From assembly GCF_900143075.1 (NCBI RefSeq), contig NZ_FRCY01000008.1, forward strand, positions 62,001 through 126,000: a stretch of 64,000 nucleotides of DNA, given 5' to 3'. A program made the position numbers and the translations under genes. The notes beneath the pieces were generated by a model, which searched no databases, had not been told where the DNA came from, and saw only the letters and a list, made by a program, of their open reading frames with translations. This DNA comes from Cyclobacterium lianum. Its GTDB lineage: Bacteria; Bacteroidota; Bacteroidia; Cytophagales; Cyclobacteriaceae. Below are positions 8,542-17,420 of this stretch, piece after piece (positions within the stretch are counted from its first letter, which is position 1; each line of letters opens with the position of its first letter).

Positions 8542-10381
8542 GGGGCACCGTGTTTTTTTGCTTCAAATAATCGGAAATCTGTAATACAATCTGATCTGCA
8601 GTAATGGGCATGCCGTCGTAGTTCAGCACAGAGACCAGTTTCTCTGGATTCATTTGCATCTCATTTATGATCAGGCTGCGAAGCTGCCCGTCACGGTTTT
8701 GTTCGATGATGAATACCAATTTGTGGCTTCGGATAAAGTTTTCGGTTTCAGCGCTGAAGGGAAAAGATTTAATGCGAATCGCATCCAATCGGATTTCTTT
8801 TTCTTCCAGTAGGTCTTTTGCCTCCTCTGAGGAGTAGGTAGAGGTTCCAAAAAACAGCATTCCTATCTCACTTTGGTTCACTGTCTGATACAATTGTGGA
8901 GGTGGAACGATCTTTTTGGCCGTTTCCCATTTGACTTCCAGCCTGTCCATGTTGCGTTTGTAGGCCGCGCTGTCCTCTGTATAGACCGCATACTCGTCCC
9001 GGGAGGTACCTCTGGTGGTGAAGGCGCCTTTTGAAGGGTGAGTTCCCGGATAAGTGCGGTAGGGGATCCCATCCCCTTCGTTGTCCAGGTATCTGCCGTA
9101 CCGGCCCATGGCGTCCAGATCTTCCCTGGTGAGCACCTTGCCCCGGTCATACTTTCGGTCATCTTCCCAACGGAACGGTTCGCTCATGTGGTCATTCATG
9201 CCCAGGTCCAGGTCTGTCATCAGTATAACTGGTGTTTGCAGCCGGTCGGCCAGGTCAAAGGCCTCGGCAGTGAGGCGGAAACATTCGTCTGGCGATGCCG
9301 GAAAAAGCAAGGGATGCCGGGTGTCCCCGTGAGAAGCATATGCGGCCAGGGTAATGTCCGACTGCTGGGTGCGCGTAGGCATGCCGGTACTGGGGCCGGC
9401 ACGTTGAACATCTATCAGCACCGCAGGAACTTCGGCGAAATAGGCCAGCCCTATAAATTCATTCATCAACGAGACCCCGGGACCGCTGGTGGCAGTAAGC
9501 GCACGGGCGCCATTCCAGTTGGCGCCGATGACCATTCCCATGGCGGCCAGTTCATCCTCTGCCTGTACCACCGCATAATTGTGCTTGCCGGTTTCGGGAT
9601 CGACCCGATAATTTGCAGCAAACTTTTCATAAGCCTCGGCTACCGAGGTAGAGGGTGTGATCGGATACCAGGCCATCACCGTAGCCCCACCATATACGGC
9701 ACCCAGGCCACAGGCTGTATTTCCATCCACCAGGATTTTATCCCTGACAAGGTCCCGGCGTTCCAGGTAGAAATCAAGCGGGTAGTCAAAATGCTCCCTG
9801 ACGTATTCCATGCCCAGTTTGAGTGCAGTTATATTGGGGGCAATCAATTTTTCCTTGCCCGCAAATTGTTCTTTGAGCAGGCTTTCCAGCACTGCAAACT
9901 CAATTTGCAGGAGTACGGAGAGGGCTCCTACGTAAATGATGTTTTTAAACAATTGGCGTTGCCTGGGATTACTGAAATTTTCATTGGCCAGTTCCATCAT
10001 GGGGATGCCGAGATAATGGATGTTTTCCCGAATTAGGTCCGGCGCCAGTTTTTTGGTACTGTCGTAAACCAGGTAACCACCTTCCCGTACACTTTCGATG
10101 TCCTGTTTCATGCTCTGGGCATTTACAGCCACAAGCAGGTCTATGCCTTCCCTGCGGCCGAGGTAGCCTTTTTCGCTGACCCGCACTTCATACCAGGTCG
10201 GCAGTCCCTGGATATTTGATGGGAAGATATTTTTGGGCGTCACCGGTATGCCCATCCTGAAAATTGCTTTGGCAAAAAGAAAATTGGCACTGGCCGACCC
10301 GGTACCATTCACATTGGCAAAACGGGCGACGAAATTGTTTATCCGGGCTTTTGGGCGGGAAATGGCTTGTTGCGGACTCAT
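8516..10381 (-). CDS. korA: 2-oxoacid:ferredoxin oxidoreductase, alpha subunit (gamma-alpha fusion)
   Basis: A 621-residue subunit in which the gamma domain (N-terminal ~190 residues, with GTGSASANFLFAKAIFRMG) is fused to the alpha domain. The alpha part carries NTACGLGAVYGGATVMAWYPITPSTS and the GPGVSLMNEFIGLA and PTRTQQSDI motifs typical of PFOR/KorA. It binds CoA and substrate together with KorB. The start is ATG 10381, which overlaps the upstream TGA in an ATGA junction; a longer frame to 10444 would lie inside the upstream gene. The middle gene of a three-gene leftward operon (flavoprotein, korA, korB). Confidence 0.9.
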   Translation of the reverse strand: MSPQQAISRPKARINNFVARFANVNGTGSASANFLFAKAIFRMGIPVTPKNIFPSNIQGLPTWYEVRVSEKGYLGRREGIDLLVAVNAQSMKQDIESVREGGYLVYDSTKKLAPDLIRENIHYLGIPMMELANENFSNPRQRQLFKNIIYVGALSVLLQIEFAVLESLLKEQFAGKEKLIAPNITALKLGMEYVREHFDYPLDFYLERRDLVRDKILVDGNTACGLGAVYGGATVMAWYPITPSTSVAEAYEKFAANYRVDPETGKHNYAVVQAEDELAAMGMVIGANWNGARALTATSGPGVSLMNEFIGLAYFAEVPAVLIDVQRAGPSTGMPTRTQQSDITLAAYASHGDTRHPLLFPASPDECFRLTAEAFDLADRLQTPVILMTDLDLGMNDHMSEPFRWEDDRKYDRGKVLTREDLDAMGRYGRYLDNEGDGIPYRTYPGTHPSKGAFTTRGTSRDEYAVYTEDSAAYKRNMDRLEVKWETAKKIVPPPQLYQTVNQSEIGMLFFGTSTYSSEEAKDLLEEKEIRLDAIRIKSFPFSAETENFIRSHKLVFIIEQNRDGQLRSLIINEMQMNPEKLVSVLNYDGMPITADQIVLQISDYLKQKNTVPHDVSETLI

Positions 10382-12159
10382 AGGTTTTCTGCTTTGGTTA
10401 CGCTGTAGAAAAATTGCTGCATGTCCCAGGCTGATGTAGGGCATCGCTCAGCGCAAAGTCCGCAGTGCAGACAGACATCTTCGTCTTTGACCATTACCCT
10501 GCCGGTTTTCAGATTTTCCGAAACCAGGATATCCTGAGATGTGTTCGTAGCCGGAACCAGTAACTTTTTCCGCAATTTAACTTCATCCTCCTCATTGGTG
10601 GTAAACGTGATGCATGAGGTAGGGCAAATGTCCATGCAGGCATCACATTCGATACAACGGTCTGCGGCGAAATCGGTTTGCACATCACAGTTGAGGCAGC
10701 GCTGGGCCTCTTTATATCCTGTAGGGGGGTCAAATCCCAGTTCCACCTCTCTTCTCCTGTCTAGCAGGGTTATGGATTTTTCTGCCTGCGGGACTACATA
10801 GCGCTGATCAATCGTCACAGGGCTGTCATAGCTCCATTCGTGAATTCCCATTTTTGTGCTGAAAAGCTTGGTATAGGGTGCGGGCCGCAGTCTGATATCT
10901 TTTCCCTGACAAAACAGGTGGATGGATACTGCTGCCTGGTGTCCATGGGCGACAGCAGTAATGACATTTTCCGGTCCGAATGCCGCATCACCTCCAAAAA
11001 ATACCTTGGGATGGGTGGATTGAAAGGTTACTTTATCCACCTCAGGCATATCCCATTCATCAAATTTCAATCCCAAATCCCTTTCGATCCACGGGAAGCT
11101 GTTTTCCTGACCAATAGCGATCAAGACCTCATCTGCCTCAATGAATACGTCAGGCTCTCCCGTAGGAAGCAATTTTCTTTTGCCGGCATCATCATAAACA
11201 GCTTTAACCCGTTGAAATTTCATACCGGTGAGTTTTCCGTTTTCCACTTCAAAACTCAAAGGGACATGGTTGTCAAAGATTTCAATATCCTCGTGCATGG
11301 CGTCCTCTTTTTCCCAGGGGGAAGCCTTCATGTCTTTAAACGGGCTCCTGACCACCACCTTGACGCTTTCTCCGCCCAGTCTCCTGGAAGTTCGGCAACA
11401 ATCCATAGCAGTGTTACCTCCTCCCAGTACAATGACCTTTTTGCCGATTTTGTCGATGTGTTCGAAGGCTACTCCTGCCAGCCATTCTATTCCGATATGA
11501 ATGTGCGCATCTCCTTCCTTTCTTCCGGGCAATTTTGGCAAATCCCGGCCTCGGGGAGCACCGGTGCCTACAAAGACCGCATCATAATCTTTTTCCAGCA
11601 CATCTTTAAGGCTTTCTACATAGGTCATAAATTGCGTATGGATGCCCAGGTCTAGAATGTAGCCTACTTCCTCATTGAGCACTTCTTCCGGGAGTCGAAA
11701 TGCGGGGATCTGACTGCGCATCATGCCGCCCCCTGCGATCTGCTCGTCAAAAAGGTGGATTTCATAGCCCAGTGGCGCCAGGTCCCGGGCTACAGACAGA
11801 GAGGCAGGGCCTCCCCCTATAAGCGCAATTTTTTTACCATTGGAAGGGAATGGGGCCTGTGGCATCAGAGATTGCACGTCTCCTTTATTATCCGCGGCCA
11901 CTCGTTTTAACCGGCAGATGGCCACCGGTTCTTCCTCTACGCGGCCTCTGCGGCATGCTGGCTCACAAGGTCGGTCACAGGTTCTGCCCAGAACCCCTGG
12001 AAAAACATTTGACTCCCAGTTGATCATGTAAGCTTCGGTGTATTTTTCTGCTGCAATTTTGCGGATATACTCCGGTACAGGAGTATGTGCGGGACAGGCG
12101 TATTGACAATCTACCACCTTGTGGTAATACTCCGGGTTGCGGGTATCGGTAGGTTTCAT
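10378..12159 (-). CDS. GltD-like FAD/NAD(P)H oxidoreductase with C-terminal ferredoxin domain, KorAB partner
   Basis: A ~593-residue iron-sulfur flavoprotein related to the glutamate synthase small subunit. The N-terminus has GltD-type cluster cysteines (VDCQYACP; TCDRPCEPACRRG). The FAD site is GGGPASLSVARDL, the NAD(P)H site is VLGGGNTAMDCCR, and the C-terminus has a 2[4Fe-4S] ferredoxin module (CIECDACMDICP and CLHCGLCAERCP). No glutamate synthase large subunit is nearby. Its ATGA overlap with korA suggests it shuttles electrons between KorAB and NAD(P)H, with the ferredoxin built in. The start is set at ATG 12159; an in-frame GTG at 12186 is possible. The role is inferred from domains and operon; the family assignment is firm. 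Confidence 0.85.
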   Translation of the reverse strand: MKPTDTRNPEYYHKVVDCQYACPAHTPVPEYIRKIAAEKYTEAYMINWESNVFPGVLGRTCDRPCEPACRRGRVEEEPVAICRLKRVAADNKGDVQSLMPQAPFPSNGKKIALIGGGPASLSVARDLAPLGYEIHLFDEQIAGGGMMRSQIPAFRLPEEVLNEEVGYILDLGIHTQFMTYVESLKDVLEKDYDAVFVGTGAPRGRDLPKLPGRKEGDAHIHIGIEWLAGVAFEHIDKIGKKVIVLGGGNTAMDCCRTSRRLGGESVKVVVRSPFKDMKASPWEKEDAMHEDIEIFDNHVPLSFEVENGKLTGMKFQRVKAVYDDAGKRKLLPTGEPDVFIEADEVLIAIGQENSFPWIERDLGLKFDEWDMPEVDKVTFQSTHPKVFFGGDAAFGPENVITAVAHGHQAAVSIHLFCQGKDIRLRPAPYTKLFSTKMGIHEWSYDSPVTIDQRYVVPQAEKSITLLDRRREVELGFDPPTGYKEAQRCLNCDVQTDFAADRCIECDACMDICPTSCITFTTNEEDEVKLRKKLLVPATNTSQDILVSENLKTGRVMVKDEDVCLHCGLCAERCPTSAWDMQQFFYSVTKAENL

Positions 12160-12419
12160 GGTATCTTGGGTTTTATTGCCCTTCACGTTTGGGCAGTTTT
12201 TGATATTGCAGAATAATTTTATAAAATAATGTCAGCTATGCAAAGATTTGTTTAAATAATTTTTTTAATTGCTTTAAACGGCCCTATTGACGGCGTAATT
12301 TTTTTCCCGTTTAATTGGTCCCAGCTTTATTCGGGTCCTTCTTTTGAGTGTTTGGCCCGGATTGCCTGAAATGGCCCATAATAATATCTCCGAATTTTTT
12401 ACCGGTCCATTAAATAAGC

Positions 12420-12427
12420 TATTTTTG
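12420..12427 (+). promoter_or_regulatory. Candidate -7 element for the SprT-like gene
   Basis: TATTTTTG matches TAnnTTTG and lies 19 bases upstream of the ATG at 12447. The expected -33 position carries TTTT rather than TTTG, so the match is partial. Confidence 0.4.
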
Positions 12428-12446
12428 GCAGTTCAAGGATCAGCGC

Positions 12447-13091
12447 ATGAACCGTACGGAATGGAGTAAACTATTGGATGCAAGGGTGCCGGAAAAGGCC
12501 ATTCCCTATTGCTATTCTCTGTGGGAAGAGGAACCCTTTCAGTTTGAGATCACCCGCTCCAGGATCTCCAAATTGGGAGATTTCCGGTACAGAAGAGGGC
12601 ATGAAATTCAGAAGATCACCATCAACCACGATTTAAACCCCTATCAGTTTCTGATCACCTTCGTACATGAAGTAGCCCACCACCGGGTTTTCAGCCAATA
12701 CAGCGGAAAAGGGATTAAGCCCCATGGAGCAGAATGGAAGCGCACCTTTCGCTTTTTAATGGCTCCGCTATTGCACAATCAGGTTTTTCCCATGGATGTG
12801 TTGGTTCCGCTTCGCTTGTACATAAACAATCCCAAGGCAAGCACTGGGGCGGATTATTTTTTGATGAAAGAACTCAAAAAGTATGACATTCCAGCAGGTG
12901 CTGATCCTGCTGTACTGCTGGGAGACCTGAAGCCCGGAGCTCATTTCGACCTGAGATCCAGGGTTTTTGAAAAGCTGGAGACCAGGAGATCCCGGGTATT
13001 GTGCAGGGAAGTAGCTACCGGCAGAAACTATTTGATTTCCAGGCACGCCGAAGTAGTCGAGAAAGACAAGCAGGGGGATGTTCCTTTTTAA
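12447..13091 (+). CDS. SprT-like zinc metalloprotease domain protein
   Basis: A 214-residue cytosolic protein with a SprT-like metallopeptidase core. The zinc motif HEVAH is at residues 74-78, preceded by the strand TINHDLNP and followed by the C-terminal His region KPHGAEWKRTF that supplies the third ligand. SprT-like proteins resemble the SPRTN protease that cleaves DNA-protein crosslinks, but bacterial substrates are mostly unknown. The C-terminal ~60 residues (FDLRSRVFEKLETRRSRVLC) look like the zinc-ribbon-like tail of the family without clear CxxC pairs. It ends convergently with rmuC, overlapping by 4 bases. Family call likely, function open. Confidence 0.8.
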   Translation: MNRTEWSKLLDARVPEKAIPYCYSLWEEEPFQFEITRSRISKLGDFRYRRGHEIQKITINHDLNPYQFLITFVHEVAHHRVFSQYSGKGIKPHGAEWKRTFRFLMAPLLHNQVFPMDVLVPLRLYINNPKASTGADYFLMKELKKYDIPAGADPAVLLGDLKPGAHFDLRSRVFEKLETRRSRVLCREVATGRNYLISRHAEVVEKDKQGDVPF

Positions 13092-14437
13092 TTTTTTCCC
13101 GAATCAGAAATTTTCTGGCGTGCATTTATGCCCAGAGCTCTGAGTTTTTCGGCCTGGGAAAGCAGATTTCCCCGTCCCGTTTTGAGCTGTTTGATGGCAG
13201 TCTGGTAGCTTTCCCGGGATTTTTCCATGTGCCTGCCGATATCTTCAAGATTTCCCAGGAAGGAAGCAAATTTATCGTACATGCGTCCGCCTCTATCCGC
13301 AATCTCTGCTGCGTTTCTGGACTGGTCATCGCGAATCCAGAGATCTTTGATCATTTTCAGGGCAGCGATAAGGTTGCTACTGCTGATCAGCAAAACTCGT
13401 TTTTTGTAGGCATATTCCCAAATGTTCCCATCTTCCTGAAGCGCAGCGATATAGGCTGCCTCCAACGGTACAAACATGATTACAAAGTCCAGGGCTTTGG
13501 CATAGGCCTCATACTGCTTGGCCGATAGCTGGTCAATATGGGTTTTGATGGCTTTCAGGTGTGTATTTAGCGCATTTTTTCGGATTTCCGTATCGGTACT
13601 GCTGCTGTACTTCTCATAGGCCATCAGCGATACCTTGGCATCAATGATCACCTTTTTGTCGTCCGGATAATGGATGATCACATCGGGCTGCATTTTTTTT
13701 CCGTCCTGCCCGAGAAGGGGTTGGCCTGAATCGTCCTTCAAAAATTCCTGTATGCTGTAATGCCGGCCTCGCTCCAATCCGGAATGCTGCAGTATGGTTT
13801 CCAGGATAGCTTCTCCCCAGTTGCCGCGGAATTTGGCATTTCCTTTCAGGGCATTGGTTAGGTTTCTGGCTTCCTCGCTGATCTGTTGGTTGAGATTGGC
13901 CAGTTCTTTTACCTTTTTTTCCAGTGAAAACCGCTCCCGGGCCTCCAGAGAATACGTTTCCTGGACCTGCTTTCTAAACGCCGCCAGATCTTTTTCTAAG
14001 GGATCTAGTACTCTGGACATATTTTCCTGGTTTTGCCGGGTAAATTTCAGGGACTTTTCCTCCAGAATCTTATTGGCCAGCAACTCAAACTCCTGCCGGA
14101 ATCTTACTCCCATCTTTTCGAGTTCTTTTTCCTGGAAATTTAACTTTTCATTCAGGTGCTCCAATTGTGATTCCAACCTTGTTTTTTCTACAGCGAGGCG
14201 ATACTTGTCCTGCTCTAAAGTTTTGATAGTACCGATATGGGCCTCGTTTTGCCGCAGTTGACGGTCCAGATCCTGACGCAGGAGCAGTCTGCTCTCCTGA
14301 AGGCCATCCCGTTCCAGGATCAATTCCCGCAGCTTTTCCTGAAGTACTGCCCTGTCGCGGAACCCACGGTAGCCTGCCAGGGCCAATCCTGCCAGGGCTA
14401 CCACCATAAAAATCAGCATCAGCGTTTCTAATCCCAT
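13088..14437 (-). CDS. rmuC: DNA recombination protein RmuC
   Basis: A ~449-residue RmuC protein: an N-terminal membrane anchor (LMLIFMVVALAGLALAGY), a long coiled coil over roughly residues 25-190, and the RmuC nuclease-like domain with GNWGEAILETILQHSGLERGRHY, PDVIIHYPDDKKVIIDAKVSLMAYEKY and IMFVPLEAAYIAAL. RmuC limits inversions between short inverted repeats in E. coli. The domain carries the PD-(D/E)xK-like D...IDAK arrangement. The start is ATG 14437 because the longer frame to 14491 would run into rlmB and delay the anchor. The third gene of a leftward run GWxTD-rlmB-rmuC. Confidence 0.88.
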   Translation of the reverse strand: MGLETLMLIFMVVALAGLALAGYRGFRDRAVLQEKLRELILERDGLQESRLLLRQDLDRQLRQNEAHIGTIKTLEQDKYRLAVEKTRLESQLEHLNEKLNFQEKELEKMGVRFRQEFELLANKILEEKSLKFTRQNQENMSRVLDPLEKDLAAFRKQVQETYSLEARERFSLEKKVKELANLNQQISEEARNLTNALKGNAKFRGNWGEAILETILQHSGLERGRHYSIQEFLKDDSGQPLLGQDGKKMQPDVIIHYPDDKKVIIDAKVSLMAYEKYSSSTDTEIRKNALNTHLKAIKTHIDQLSAKQYEAYAKALDFVIMFVPLEAAYIAALQEDGNIWEYAYKKRVLLISSSNLIAALKMIKDLWIRDDQSRNAAEIADRGGRMYDKFASFLGNLEDIGRHMEKSRESYQTAIKQLKTGRGNLLSQAEKLRALGINARQKISDSGKN

Positions 14438-14456
14438 AGGTATTATTGTCGGTCTT

Positions 14457-15239
14457 TCAGGCAGGTTTGTTTCTCTGCCGGATGGCTTCATAGATGACGA
14501 TGCCGGTAGCTACCGACACGTTCAGGCTTTCTATCTGCCCCAGCACAGGAATTTTGACAAATTCGTCACACAGTTCCATCAGCTCCTCGGATATACCATC
14601 CTCTTCCGATCCGACCAGCAGCACAGTGGGTAGGGAAAAATCCGCCGTATACATGTCACGGTGGGTTTTTTCCGTTACACCTACCACATTAAGACCGGAT
14701 TTTTTCAGGTCTTTTAATGCATAGTACAGATTCTTTTCCCGGCTGACAGGCAGGAAGTTTAAGGCACCTGCAGAGGTCTTTACTGCATCAGAATTGATTT
14801 GGGCACTGCTTTTTTCGGGAATGACGATGGCATGTACGCCGGCTACTTCGGCCGTTCGTGCAATAGCTCCAAAATTACGCACGTCCGTCACCCGGTCCAG
14901 CATCAGAATGAGCGGGGCTACACCCCTGGAATAGCAAGCGTCCACCACATTGTCCAGAGAAGCATAGGCAATCGCCGAAATGTAAGCGACCACCCCCTGG
15001 TGGTTTTTTCGCGTGATCCGGTTCAGTTTGCTCTCCGGAACTTTGGTAACCGGGATTTTTTTCTCCCGCGCCATCCCAAGCAATTCCCTTAACAATTCAC
15101 CTTTTAATTCCTTGTTGACCAGAATCTTGTCGATTTGCTGGTCGGCGTTTAGCGCCTCCATAATAGGCCTGATCCCAAATAGGTAGTCTTTTTGGTGCTC
15201 GTCTCTGTCGATCAGAAAACCATCCTTCCGTTTCTCCAT
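14457..15239 (-). CDS. rlmB: 23S rRNA (guanosine(2251)-2'-O)-methyltransferase RlmB
   Basis: A 260-residue SPOUT methyltransferase. The N-terminal substrate-binding domain starts YLFGIRPIMEAL, and the catalytic domain shows the three TrmH motifs: DRVTDVRNFGAIARTAEVAGVH (motif 1, with Asn and Arg), VLLVGSEEDGISEEL (motif 2) and IPVLGQIESLNVSVATGIVIYE (motif 3, the knot). RlmB methylates G2251 in the peptidyl-transferase P-loop of 23S rRNA. Other TrmH-family members are possible, but the size and N-terminal domain fit RlmB. Its start overlaps the end of the GWxTD gene by 28 bases. Confidence 0.9.
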   Translation of the reverse strand: MEKRKDGFLIDRDEHQKDYLFGIRPIMEALNADQQIDKILVNKELKGELLRELLGMAREKKIPVTKVPESKLNRITRKNHQGVVAYISAIAYASLDNVVDACYSRGVAPLILMLDRVTDVRNFGAIARTAEVAGVHAIVIPEKSSAQINSDAVKTSAGALNFLPVSREKNLYYALKDLKKSGLNVVGVTEKTHRDMYTADFSLPTVLLVGSEEDGISEELMELCDEFVKIPVLGQIESLNVSVATGIVIYEAIRQRNKPA

Positions 15240-16435
15240 GCGGTAATGTTTTTGAACCAGATGGGTTGATAGGCCCTGGACCGGTTCAATGTGTAATAAT
15301 TAGGGGTTAGAATATTTTTTATTCGGGCAAAGGTAAAAGTAATTTTTGAATTCGAGTCCTGGGAAAGGTAGACCCAGGTTTCCTTGTCCTTATCAAAGTA
15401 CACTTCCTGAGGAGGACCCATCACGATATAGACCATGCCGCGGTCTGTAGCCCAGCCTTCCTTGAAATCAGTAAATAGGATATTGGCAAACTCTACCTGT
15501 CTGAAATATTCTTTGATCAGGCTTTTTGCTATTTCCTCGTCACGCGTCATTCTGATCCAGTATTCATCCAAAGCTAATTTTTTGTTTTCTGCTGCGAGCA
15601 ATGTTTCGTGCTCCTTTCTGGTAGAAATATAGGTCACCATCTGGATCATTTCTTCCCAGGTGGCCACCCTGGGAAAGGTTTGGCTGGCAGTTTTGATCAT
15701 CATCCCTACCGACGAACTGGTGTCTGCCTGGATAAAATAATATCCAGCTTTCTTGAAGGGTACAGGCACATTGACGAGAAAACTTCCTTCATCGACAATT
15801 TCCGTTTCCCTGGGTACCTCGGGTGTTTTGGTCTCCATGGGTGGCAGCGGCAGGGGAAATTCGCCGGGATAATAATAATGATGCAGATTGACCCCGCGGT
15901 TACTTTTAAATAACAGAGACTCGTCGACATTTAAAAAATTCTGATCAAAGGGTATATCATTGCCATAATAGGCTCCGAAACCCGGTTGCCCGCTGACAAA
16001 TGGGCTGATCAGGTCTGCATGGAAAACATATTCGTCCTGCTGGCGGGTATCCAGCGCCCTGAAGACTACATAGGCTTCCTCCTGGTCTACCGGGATGTCT
16101 ACGGTTTCTTCAAAATAGAAATGTCTGTCTGTATCCGCCTTCAGCAGGTCACGGTCCAGCGCGATCAGTTGCTCGTCTTCGATATTCTGCTGGAAACTGC
16201 TTACGATAGTGTAGCTAAAAAGGTAGTTGTCAAAGTCGGGGTCCTCTTCGATCTTTTCGGCCACCATTTGAAGGGTAAAGGTCCGTTCGCCGGTTTTGAT
16301 CGGTATCACTTTCAGGGATATCCTGGAGTACCTGGAATATCTCAGGTTTTGATTGAGACTTTGAAGATTATTCTGTGCATGAACCGAAAGCGACAAAAAG
16401 CAAAACACGGCCAGGCAACCCAATATTTTTTTCAT
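15212..16435 (-). CDS. GWxTD domain-containing exported protein
   Basis: A ~407-residue protein with a clear signal peptide (MKKILGCLAVFCFLSLSVHAQ) from ATG 16435; another ATG at 16459 adds 8 residues in front. The C-terminal half carries the GWxTD motif, here EGWATDRGMVYIVMGPPQEV, which names a domain common in Bacteroidota and Acidobacteriota and of unknown function. The N-terminal part predicts beta-rich periplasmic or outer-membrane-associated structure. It is the first gene of the operon with rlmB and rmuC. No catalytic residues are known for this family. Confidence 0.85.
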   Translation of the reverse strand: MKKILGCLAVFCFLSLSVHAQNNLQSLNQNLRYSRYSRISLKVIPIKTGERTFTLQMVAEKIEEDPDFDNYLFSYTIVSSFQQNIEDEQLIALDRDLLKADTDRHFYFEETVDIPVDQEEAYVVFRALDTRQQDEYVFHADLISPFVSGQPGFGAYYGNDIPFDQNFLNVDESLLFKSNRGVNLHHYYYPGEFPLPLPPMETKTPEVPRETEIVDEGSFLVNVPVPFKKAGYYFIQADTSSSVGMMIKTASQTFPRVATWEEMIQMVTYISTRKEHETLLAAENKKLALDEYWIRMTRDEEIAKSLIKEYFRQVEFANILFTDFKEGWATDRGMVYIVMGPPQEVYFDKDKETWVYLSQDSNSKITFTFARIKNILTPNYYTLNRSRAYQPIWFKNITAWRNGRMVF

Positions 16436-16481
16436 GTGCAACGACTTTATTTTTTCCATAGTTGGTTTTAAAAATTAACCT

Positions 16482-16489
16482 TAATTTTG
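16482..16489 (+). promoter_or_regulatory. Candidate -7 element for methyltransferase gene
   Basis: TAATTTTG matches TAnnTTTG, 21 bases before the ATG at 16511; TTGG lies 16 bases upstream. It sits in the divergent spacer with the GWxTD gene. Confidence 0.4.
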
Positions 16490-16510
16490 TTGAAAATAAT
16501 AAAATTTTGA

Positions 16511-17290
16511 ATGGCTACCTATACAACGGAAATTACTTCCGATAAGTTGATCAGCGATAACCCTATTCATCAACGCCTACTGAAGGCCTACATTGTCGCA
16601 AAAGAGTATGTTTTCGGTGATTTACTCGAGATCGGATGTGGTGAAGGTCGGGGAGTAGAGGTGCTTGGTCCCCAGATCGATCACTATCATGGTATAGACA
16701 AAATAGGGGATATACTGGAAAGACTCAGACAAAAGCATCCTGAATATGTTTTTGATCAGGTCGTTTTGCCACCCATGCCTGGACTGAAAGACAATGCTTA
16801 TGATGTGGTGGTCAGCTTTCAGGTGATTGAGCATATACAGGATGACTTGTTGTATTTACGGGAAATTTACAGGGTTTTGAAACCGGGAGGATTCGCCCTC
16901 ATATCCACACCCAATATCCGCTTTTCGCTTTCCAGAAATCCCTGGCACATCCGGGAGTATACACCCGAACAGCTTCGTGAACGCTGCAGCAGGGTTTTTG
17001 ACAAAGTAGAAACCAAAGGTATAGGTGGAAATGATAAAGTGTGGCGTTACCATGAGGCAAATAAAATGTCTGTAGAAAAAATCACAAAATGGGATTTCCT
17101 CAATTTGCAATTCCGCCTTCCCGCCGGCCTGCTGAAAATCCCCTATGAAATTTTAAACCGCGTCAATCGCAACAAGCTGCACCGCACACAGGGAAAAGAA
17201 GTGGAAGATATTCAGCACAAAGACTACCCTTTACTGGAGGATCCGCAGCAGGCACTGGATCTATTTTATGTATTGCACAAAAAAACCTGA
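16511..17290 (+). CDS. Class I SAM-dependent methyltransferase
   Basis: A 259-residue methyltransferase of the Methyltransf_11 type. Motif I is LLEIGCGEGRGVE (38-50), the acidic residue after strand 2 follows in YHGIDKIGD, and motif post-I to IV reads DVVVSFQVIEHI and then VLKPGGFALISTPN. The family transfers methyl groups from S-adenosylmethionine to small molecules, lipids or sugars. The substrate is unknown. It is monocistronic, divergent from the GWxTD operon and convergent with the DUF2723 gene. Confidence 0.85.
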   Translation: MATYTTEITSDKLISDNPIHQRLLKAYIVAKEYVFGDLLEIGCGEGRGVEVLGPQIDHYHGIDKIGDILERLRQKHPEYVFDQVVLPPMPGLKDNAYDVVVSFQVIEHIQDDLLYLREIYRVLKPGGFALISTPNIRFSLSRNPWHIREYTPEQLRERCSRVFDKVETKGIGGNDKVWRYHEANKMSVEKITKWDFLNLQFRLPAGLLKIPYEILNRVNRNKLHRTQGKEVEDIQHKDYPLLEDPQQALDLFYVLHKKT

Positions 17291-17420
17291 GGTTACTGGA
17301 ATTATGATTACAATCCCCGGTGGCTTTGAATGCTATGTCAGACACCGCTAACAGCAGCGGAATGATCCGAATTTATCTTATAAAGATAAGCCGGTTTACT
17401 TTTTCCGCCGGCCTGGCGGT

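Noticed and set aside
8878-10036. Long plus-strand open frames across korA (9038-10036, 332 codons)
   Set aside because: They are antisense shadows of korA, whose motifs and operon overlap are clear on the minus strand.
10840-11655. Plus-strand open frame of 271 codons across the GltD-like gene
   Set aside because: Antisense shadow; the minus-strand protein has all cluster and cofactor motifs.
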